Assembly: GCF_042477335.2 (NCBI RefSeq) | Contig: NC_091263.1 | Coordinates: 75,070,501-75,134,500, forward strand | Length of the DNA: 64,000 bases | Source: Ovis canadensis | Taxonomy: Eukaryota > Chordata > Mammalia > Artiodactyla > Bovidae | Direction: 5' to 3' | Shown here: in pieces, positions 55,896 through 64,000 of the stretch | How positions within the stretch are numbered: position 1 is the first letter of the stretch | Layout: every line of letters begins with the position of its first letter | Notes under the pieces: generated by a model | What the model was told of the DNA's origin: nothing | The model's database searches: none | The model's input: only the letters and a program-made list of their open reading frames with translations | Made by a program: the position numbers and the translations under genes

Positions 55896-57460
55896 TTTAG
55901 AGAAAGGAAACACGGCCAGAGCTGGCAGGCGCTTCTCACCATCACCCAGCTGGGAGGTGGCTGAGGTAGGGGCTCGGCCCAGGTTCCCTGCCCACCCCAC
56001 CCCACGCGGCAGGCTATAAGCCCGGCCTGCCCTGCAGCAGCCCCTCCACGCCTCCAGAGGGGGCGGGCTGCCCCCTGCGCCATGCCTGTCCTTCCAGTGG
56101 GCGCTCTGCGTTCCAGACCCTCTCCTTCCTGGCGGTCCTGGTGAAGAGCAGCTGCCTGTCCCCCCTCTGGCGCCTGTCCTGTGTCCTGCTCACTGAGGGC
56201 CAGGAGCGCTGTCCCCCAGGGTCATCCCTGGCCTGGGCAACCTCCCACCACTTCCTTCGGTGTCTGATTGTGGACCCTGGAGTCCCTGCTCTTCCGCGTA
56301 GGGACGTGGCTTCAGAGGCTGGGACGGGGCTGGGGCCAGATGGGCCGGCTTGAGGCCGTGCGTGTAGGGAGGCGCTGTCAGCCTCTGCCTAGAAGTTCCC
56401 GCTTCCCTCTTGAACACCGGCCTCCCTTGCTCTCTGCAGAAGGACGTCCTGCCCCATCTGAGGAGAGTGCCCTCCTGCCTCTGCTCCTGGGGGAGTGCCG
56501 GCTCCCCGTGTGGTGGGGCCTGGGTCTCCACAGTGGATGGGGAGGCCCTGGGGATGGGGAGGCCGGGATGGGGCCGGGGCTGCGACAAGGCCCCGAGCCC
56601 TGCCTGCAGCCACAGCCCCGCGCCGTTCCTGGCGGCACGTCCCCACCACCGCCCTCGGCCTGGGTGCTCACAGCGACGGCCTTCTGGCTGATGGAGGGCC
56701 CCCTGGACCTGTGCTTCCCTGCAGCCCGGCCGTGGGGATCATGGGCAACCCTCATCAGCCGTGGGCCCCGCACCCGCTCTGCACCCTCAGCCCTGGCACC
56801 CGGTCTGCCCTTCCCTGTGCCTGGGGAGCACCTCCAGAGAGCTTGGTGACTCGCCAGGCGGTCCGGCAGGAGGAGCAGAGTCTGCTGCCCGCAGAGGCTG
56901 AGTTGTAGCCGCCTGCCCCATCCCATGTGGCTGCGGTTTGGGAGAAGGTGGCATGGGGGTCATCTGGGGGCTCAGGTCACAGGACCTGAGGGGGAGGGGG
57001 CGTGCGGGTGGGGGGCTGCTCTCGGGACCACTGTCCCCGCTACGCGCCCCTCCTAGGCATCCCCCAAGAGGCCACTTGCTCTGTGTGCCTGCTTGGCCTC
57101 TGGGAAGAGCCTCAGAAGGTGGACAAGAGCCCTGAGGCTCCACTGGAAGAGAGGGGACCCTGAGGCCCAGGGTGGGTCCACGTTTGCTCGGGACCACGCG
57201 GGCTCGTGCCAAGCCATCCGGCTTCCCTGCAGCCCCTGTCCTTGGGCCCTCCCCGGGGTGGCGTCTCCAGTGGGGCTGGTCTTGGCTCCCTGAGTGGGAG
57301 GGTGAGGCTGACCCCGTGCCTTGTGCTGGGGGAGGCGGGGGCTCGGGGCCGTCTCAGAGCCTCCTCTGCGGGCAGCGGGCCCTGCTCCTCCTGCCGGGCC
57401 GCCTGGCGAGCCACCAAGCTCTCTGGGGCTTGTGTGCACACGTGCATGCGTGTGCCCCGT

Positions 57461-57632
57461 GCTCAGTCGTGTCCGACTCTTTGTGACCCGTGGGCGGTAG
57501 CCCGCCAGGCTCTTCTGTCCATGGGGATTCTCCAGGCAGGAATACTGGAGTGGGTTGCTAGACCCTCCTTCAGGGGACCTTCCCGACCCAGGGGTCGAGC
57601 CCAGGCCCCCTGCAACCGCAGGCAGAGGCTTT
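57461..57632 (-). mobile_element. Bov-tA SINE in KLF15 intron 2
   Basis: gctcagtcgtgtccgactct, ctccaggcaggaatactgga, ccttcccgacccaggggtcg, with the tRNA head partly lost. Confidence 0.92.
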
Positions 57633-57779
57633 AGTGTGGCACGTTTGTGTGTGCGCGTGTGCACTGGGTGTTTTCACGCCCCGGGGCTGGCGAGGGCTGC
57701 CTCTCTGACAGCTGTCCGTCCTCCCGAGGTGCTGCTGTGTCTGCTGTCACTGACGCACAGACCAAGCACCCCAGGCACC

Positions 57780-58200
57780 AGGTGCTGGGCTGGCCGTGGG
57801 GCACATGCCTTTCCTCATGGAGCCGACGGTCTAGTGGCTCAGACTGATGGTCATCAAAAATTTGGAAACTAAAGTTGCGGCAGTGGCAGAGGCCAGGAAG
57901 AGAAATGCCTAGTGCTTCTAGGCCCTAGCTGTGGGTGCGATGCAATCCTGGAGGGCTTTCCTGAGGAGGTGACGTTTGTGCTGAGGGCTGAGGGATGTGT
58001 GGGAAGAGCCTTCCGGACAGAGGGGACGGTTTGGGCACGTGTCCCAGGGCAGTTCATGCAGACAGAGCGCAAAGCACAACAGCGTGTATGCACAGGGTGG
58101 GGTCTCGCTGCCAGGACCAAGCTCGGAGTGGGGAGAGGCTGGAGTCCCTGAGGTCGGCTGTGGCAAGAGCTGAGCCCTGTGGTCAGCTGGGGCCCGTGCT
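57780..58200 (+). repeat. L2-like remnant in KLF15 intron 2
   Basis: gagggctttcctgaggaggt, gacgtttgtgctgagggctg and ccagggcagttcatgcagac match the same old LINE pattern seen at 45.2 and 63.8 kb. Confidence 0.5.
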
Positions 58201-58502
58201 GCTCCTTCGCAGCAGCTGCTGGGGCTGCAACGGGGAGGCAGCTGGGCCGCCGTGGAGGCTTCTGAGCGCCTTGCAGGGCACGGTGCCGTGTGGGGACCTC
58301 TCAGCTGCTGGGAAGGCAGGCAGGGTCCAGGAGTTGTGGGGTCAAGTCTGAGGACCCTTCCTCCGCTGTGACAGAGGTCTTCCCCCTGCAGCCTGGGCAG
58401 GGCCTCTGCCCCAGCCTGTGCCCCCAGCTGGGGGCTGCCTGGAGGATGCTCCCAGGAGCCCCACTGTCTGGTCTGAGGGGCTTGAGGCACAGCTGCCATT
58501 AG

Positions 58503-58835
<333 letters not shown>

Positions 58836-59740
58836 CCCGCCCCCGGCCCCGCCCCGCGCGGCCGCCGCCTCCGCCGGGCACTCTGTAGCAATAAGTTATC
58901 AGCCCCCGTTGGAGGGACGTGACGCCCATCTGGGCCACCTGGAGCCCGGGGGTGCGGACTCAGCACCGCCACCTCCCCGGGGACCCGGAGGCAGCTGCGC
59001 TGGCCGGAGGCAACTTGCGCGCCCCGCGCCTTCCGCGGCCCAGCCCCCCTCTTGCTGGGCTCCCGGCCTGGGCCGGCGCCAGCGCTCAGGCCGGGGAAGG
59101 AAAAGTGCGCAGTGTTGAAATGTCAGTTCCCAGAGGGAGCGTGCGGGAAGAAGGAAGTAGGCCAGAAGTCCAGGCTGCACTGTGGCCTGGGCGTGGCTCC
59201 ATCCGCGGCCTGACCACCAGAGTACCAGGGCGCAGGGCGGTACAGGGGCGGGACCTGGTTGCGGGTGGCTGTGGGCTGGGTGAAAAAACCCCTCTGGGCA
59301 AGGCGGTAGTGCATGTGCTTGAGTTAAACATGCAGGACAGACGGACAGACGCAGGTCTGCCCCAGGGTGACGGTGCCGCGTGGCCCAGCCCCTTGTCCTG
59401 TTTGCAGACAAATCCAGACGGCGCCTCGGGTCACCCTCAGGAGGACAGGGCTAGTAGAGCCTCCCAAACCCTGACCTAGAAGTGCGCCCCTCATCTTGTC
59501 TAGGAATTAATATCAAATGAGCTAGCTTGTTTTGAGAGGTTTATTTCACATCCTATGAATGTATGTAAATAAAATGTACATAGGTGCATCGACATAAAAT
59601 CTTTTAATAACATATCGACACTGTGTAAATTTGAAATAAAATCTATAAAGCTGGTGTACATATGTTACAATTATGTATATTTTCTTTGGTCCTTCATAAA
59701 AATATATTTGCCAATAAAAAGAAGAAAGAACTTGATAATT
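58836..59740 (+). other. KLF15: KLF15 3' UTR
   Basis: GC-rich to about 59,480, then abruptly AT-rich (59,500-59,740), ending in a series of polyadenylation signals. No repeat was recognised inside it. Confidence 0.75.
59568..59718 (+). terminator. KLF15 polyadenylation signals (three AATAAA)
   Basis: AATAAA occurs at 59,568-59,573, 59,635-59,640 and 59,713-59,718, each in AT-rich sequence, with T/GT-rich stretches downstream (for example ctggtgtacatatgttac and ggcgttggcatgctgttttc). Alternative 3' ends are likely; which is used cannot be told from sequence. Confidence 0.75.
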
Positions 59741-59749
59741 CTGGCGTTG

Positions 59750-61512
59750 GCATGCTGTTTTCCTTGGCCCTGCCAGGAAATGGAGTGATTCTGGGGTCTC
59801 AATCTGGTTTGCCACATGCGGGGAACCCTGGTTTGCACCTGGAGCGACACAGGGGCTCCGTGGATGTCCGGCCCCTGGTCCACCAGTGCAGGGTCCCTGC
59901 ACCCCCACCTCCACGCCCGAGGCTGGGTGTCTGCTCCTTCTGTGTCCTGAGGGCTGCCTGCTCCACAGACCCATAGCTGCCCGATTCCAGCTTCACCTGT
60001 GGGAAGAGACCACAGGCAGGCCTGGCCCACAGGGCCACGACTCCACTGAGCTCCTGTCTGAGACCCTTGCTTGGCACTTCCCACCTCGTGTGCAGTGTAC
60101 TGAGCATCAATTATGTATCCACTGTATGCACCGCGAAGGGGGCAAACTGTTTCCAGGCTACAACTCCCCTGGGGAAATGGCACGTGATGCCCGCTTGCAA
60201 CGGAACGGATCGGGCATCTTGAGCAGGCGGGGGCAGTGCCTGGCGTGAGCTCTGCAGACAAGGCCTTGCCCCGACCCCATGCCCCTGCGGGCCAGGAGGG
60301 AGCTGCCTGGAGGGGCTGGGCTACACACTGGCCTGCTTCTCTGTCTGTGTGCCCTGGGGGCTGTCAGTGACAGCCTCGGACCTGGAGCTGGCGGTGGAGC
60401 TCCGCGGGTCTGCAGGGGAGACGTGAGGGAGGTGTGTGCGTGTGCGTGCGTCTCCTGCGGTGAAGGCCCTTGTCCCTGCTGACCTGGGAACCTGCTGCGG
60501 CCGTCCGTCTGTCCAGTAGAGCACAGCACAGGTGCAGAACGGACACCCCATCCTGCCCGGCCCTGGTCCTGGGGAGAGGACCCGGCCTTGTGACCTGTGC
60601 CCTGTGACCCTGACCGGACACACTCCCTGGGGGCAAACATACCCTGGGGAAGCGAGGCATCAGTCTCCACAGAGGTGCCTTCTTCATCCATAGAGAAGCA
60701 GCCCAGTTACAAGGGACCCGGGGGGTCAGCGTGGTCACGCTGGAGGATCCGTGAGCACCTGTGTGCGCAACTGGGTGCCACCTGGACGTGGCTCGCCTTT
60801 CCACGTGCGTCCCCAGCAGCCGCCGCGTGGGTCCTCAGCCCAGGTGGCCTCTGTCCAGGCCCAGGTAGGTGAACACTGGTCGGTGTGCGGTGCTGTCTGC
60901 TGCTTCCTGGGTCCCCTGGCCCCAGAGGGGCCTCTGTCGGTAGGAAAGCAGTTCAGAGCGCGCGGTCCATTCGCTGCCTGTAGGCTGTGTGCCACGTGGG
61001 CAGGCTTTGTGTCAGCCCAGATCCCAGAACGTGGGCCATCATGCTGAGCTGTAAATTCTGGTCTCTGGGCACCACAGTTTCCTTACCGGTTGAATTTGAT
61101 GGTGAATCACCATTAACTAGCTTTAAGATTGTTCCCACGTGTTTCCTGAGATACATAATGACACAAGACAGGAGAGGCCGTGCGCATAGCTTCATATACA
61201 ACTCTTAATGGTGGGTTTCCTGGGTCAGAGAGCAGGCCAGTAACTTTTGCCAAATTACCGTCCAAAAATCAGTTGCGCTGGGAACATAATTTACTCACGC
61301 ATTCAGTGTCTCTTCCACACTAGAACATGAACTCGGGAAGAAGGGTTTTGCCTGTTTTGTTCAGCACTGTGAGCCCAGCTCCCAAAACAAATATTTGTTG
61401 AGCAAATGACGTGGGTGGTAAGCAAGCGCTATTGCTAAAATTGGGATAAGATATAGAGGTTAAATATACAATTTAAAGGTAAAAAGTCGTCAGCAGAATA
61501 TTGGCTCCAAGA
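59750..61512. other. Downstream of KLF15, no recognised gene
   Basis: GC-rich to about 61,000, then mixed. Short open frames only; no repeat family named with confidence. Confidence 0.4.
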
Positions 61513-61947
61513 ATTGTTGTTCAGGCGCTCAGTCGTGTACAGCTCTTCGTGACCCCATGGACTGCAGCACGCCAGGCCTCCCTGTCCATCACCAACTCCT
61601 GGAGTTCACTCAAATGCATGTCCGTCGAGTCAGTGATGCCATCCAACCATATCATCCTGTGTCATCCCCTTCTCCTCCTGCCTTCAATCTTTTCCAGCGT
61701 CAGGGTCTTTTCCAGTGAGTCAATTCTTCGAATCAGGAGGCCAAAGTATTGGAGTTTCAGCTTCAGCATCAGTCCTTCAATGACTATTCAGGACTGATTT
61801 CCTTTAGGATGGACTGGTTGGATCTCCTTGAAGTCCAAGGGACTCTCAAGAGTCTTCTCCAACACCACAGTTCAAAAGCACCAACTCTTCAGTGCTCAGC
61901 TTTCTTTATGGTCCAACTCTCACGTCCACACACGACCACTGCAAAAA
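61513..61947 (-). mobile_element. BovB LINE 3' fragment
   Basis: Antisense: gttgttcaggcgctcagtcg, gactgcagcacgccaggcct, ttagactggttgg-type segment to cacgtccacacacgaccact. Confidence 0.93.
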
Positions 61948-62029
61948 GGAGAGATTATCCGGGGTTATCTGGGGGGCCCGAGGTAGTCACGTGGGTCCTT
62001 TAAAGCAAGGGTACCCCCCGCCCCCCAGC

Positions 62030-62425
62030 CACACACGAGGTGAGCGTGGGCGAGTTAATGGAGCTCCGCCTATATTTAGGGCCACTGCCCGTTGTTGGGG
62101 TTTCCACCCGAGCCCCACCTCCTGCCAGATCAGCAAGGGCATCAGATTCTCCTAAGAGCTCACACCCTACTGTGACCTGAGCATGTGAGGGGTCTGGGTT
62201 GTGGCTCCTTCTGAGAATCTGAGGCTGGACTCTCAGAGGCGGAGCTGAGCTGGTGATGCTTGCTCTGAGGAGTGGCCGCAGGCACCAGTGATGATCATGA
62301 TCACAACATGGAAGGCGCTCGAAGCATCTGCAGACCATCCCTCCCACTCCGGTCCGTGGAGGAATTGTCTTCCTCGAAACAGGGCCCTGGTACCAAAAAG
62401 GTTGGGCATTGCTGCCTTAGAGCAG
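62030..62425. repeat. hAT/MER1-type DNA transposon remnant
   Basis: Ordered phrases cacgaggtgagcgtgggcga, cctcctgccagatcagcaag, ggcatcagattctcctaaga, tccgtggaggaattgtcttc and ggtaccaaaaaggttgggca match a non-autonomous hAT-type element common in mammals. No coding capacity. Confidence 0.55.
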
Positions 62426-62429
62426 ATCA

Positions 62430-63836
62430 GGAGGCGAGGTGGTGGGCAGAGGTAAGAGGGAGCTCCCACTCTGCTGACTGAGGAGGGGGAACAAGGGGCC
62501 GCAAGCTGAGGAGCAGGGCACCCCTGAAAACGGGAAGAGGAGAGCAGACGCTTTGCCCTGGAGCCTCCGGAGGGGACCAGCGGCGCGGACAGCGTGATTC
62601 TCCGTCTGACCACAGAACTGGGAGTGGAGGAGTGGGTGTTGTTTCAAGCACCACGTCCCGGGAATTTCCGCAGCGGCCGTAGGAGACCGATGCAGGTGAC
62701 GCAGGAGGATCCACGCAGTCAATCCCCAGACTCTGTGCTGTGCGAGCAAGAGGCGGGAGGGCGGGCTGGGGCGGAGGTGGCGGAAGGCGCCGCTCCCCTC
62801 GGTCAGCAGCGTAGTTCCAGCTACGGGAGGGGGCACTGAATCCTGGGATGCAAAGTACTACCTCCTGGGTGCGGGGCGTGGCCACATGACCCCCGGCACG
62901 TACCCCTGTGACCCCCACTCTGGCACGATGCCCCCTGACTTGCTCTGAAGGCTCCTGGCAGTGGTGCCCACCCCCCTGGAGGTGCAATGGGGGCAGTCAG
63001 AGTCTGCCGAGCTCCAGGCCCAGGTGAGCTGGTGGGGCCGGGCCGGGGGGGGGGGGGGCGGTGGTGGTGGCTCACAGGACACAGAAGTGTCTCCCGGGGA
63101 CGTGCTTACATCAGCCCCAACACAGGCGGCCCTGCCTGGCAGCAGGCGCCAGAGTCTCCAGGCACGCTTAGTGCCCCTCTGCATGCCCTCTAGGTCTCTG
63201 TGTGTGCTGGGCACAGCTCCAGCCCGGGGCCAGGGCCCGAGCACTTTGTGGGGCTCCTCGCCTCAAGACGTGCCTTCCCTAGCGCTTCCGTGTTCTAGAG
63301 CCTCAGCTTCCTCGCCGGTCAGTGGAACTTCAGGTTTCCAGGGACCCTTGGGGATGACTCCTCCTGGACCTGTGGGTACTGAGGGGCTCGGCTCCCCTGG
63401 GTCCGTTGTTGGGGGCAGCTGGTGGCAGGGCGGTGTGAGGGCCATGGGCTGAGCTCCTGCCCTTGGTGGCTGGCCCCTGGGGAGACAAGCCCCTCCCTGG
63501 GTCCCACTCTGCTCGCCGCCCAGCAGGTGTGCACCCCCCCACCTTTCGGTGGGGCTCAGGGCCAGGTGAAGCACGACAGTCCGACCCCCCGGCGCGGTCT
63601 GCAGCGGGCTGGGGAACCGAGGGCGCGTGTGAGCTGTTAGGGTCATGGTTCTGTCCGCACACTGGGCTGCCGAACCACAGGAGGATCTGGTCTTTCCGCC
63701 ACTCTAACTGGAAACGCTCTAGAAAGGGAACCCTAGCGAGAACTTTTGAGTCCAGCCAAGTTGACACAGAACGTTTCAGGAACACAAGCAAAGCCTAACA
63801 CTCCCGATTCAGGTGGGCCCATTACGGAGGGCCCCT
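62430..63836. other. Intergenic, no recognised gene
   Basis: GC-rich, with a G homopolymer run followed by GGT repeats at 63,042-63,070. No feature supported. Confidence 0.4.
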
Positions 63837-64000
63837 CGGAGGAGGTGACGTCAGAGTGGGAAGGAGGCTTGGGAGGAGCAGACGGAAGGGCAGTCAAGTC
63901 AAAGAGACAGCAGGTGCAAAGGCTCCAGGGCAGGAATGGGCCTGCATGTCTGAGGCCTCGAGCCAGGCGGCGAGGAAGGGGTTGGGGGCAGGCAGGGCTC
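63837..64000 (+). repeat. L2-like remnant at the right edge
   Basis: ggaggaggtgacgtcagagt, gcaggtgcaaaggctccagg, ggcaggaatgggcctgcatg. Continues past the window. Confidence 0.5.

Overview
This is nuclear DNA from a ruminant, most likely a bovid. It is full of BovB (RTE) LINE fragments and tRNA-derived Bov-tA/BovA SINEs, repeats found together in ruminants, with older L1, L2, MIR, CHR-type SINE and mariner copies. The species cannot be fixed from the sequence alone. Two protein-coding genes are recognisable and both are vertebrate genes with introns, so most long open frames here are chance frames in GC-rich or repetitive DNA.

Layout. (1) Positions 1-6591, minus strand: six coding exons of ALDH1L1 (cytosolic 10-formyltetrahydrofolate dehydrogenase). 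They run from the start codon at 6568 leftward and encode residues 1-286, which is most of the N-terminal formyl-hydrolase domain. The rest of the gene lies beyond the left edge. A plausible non-coding first exon ends at 9186. (2) About 9.3-47.4 kb: a spacer of roughly 38 kb with no convincing protein-coding gene. It holds a CpG-rich putative regulatory block (23.6-24.0 kb), an env-less gammaretrovirus-like ERV (28,881-34,413, minus strand), a 1.9-kb BovB copy with a nearly open reverse transcriptase (38.3-40.3 kb), a decayed mariner element (41.65-42.8 kb) and several minisatellites. (3) About 47.4-59.7 kb, plus strand: KLF15. It has a CpG-island promoter and 5' exon, one large coding exon (51,728-52,789), a 5.9-kb intron and a last exon carrying the end of zinc finger 2, zinc finger 3 and the 3' UTR. 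The predicted protein is 403 residues. (4) 59.75-64 kb: repeats and unassigned sequence.

How it fits together. ALDH1L1 and KLF15 are neighbours in other mammals. ALDH1L1 oxidises 10-formyl-THF to THF and CO2 with NADP+. KLF15 is a metabolic, glucocorticoid-responsive and circadian C2H2 transcription factor. Here they are transcribed away from each other. As I recall, they point the same way in human and mouse, which would make this a local inversion or an assembly problem. I found no undescribed protein system. The most informative oddities are the gene orientation, the structure of the young env-less ERV (U3 duplication, intact read-through stop, altered polymerase motif), the candidate alternative promoters for ALDH1L1, and a chimeric SINE/LINE insertion with clear target-site duplications.
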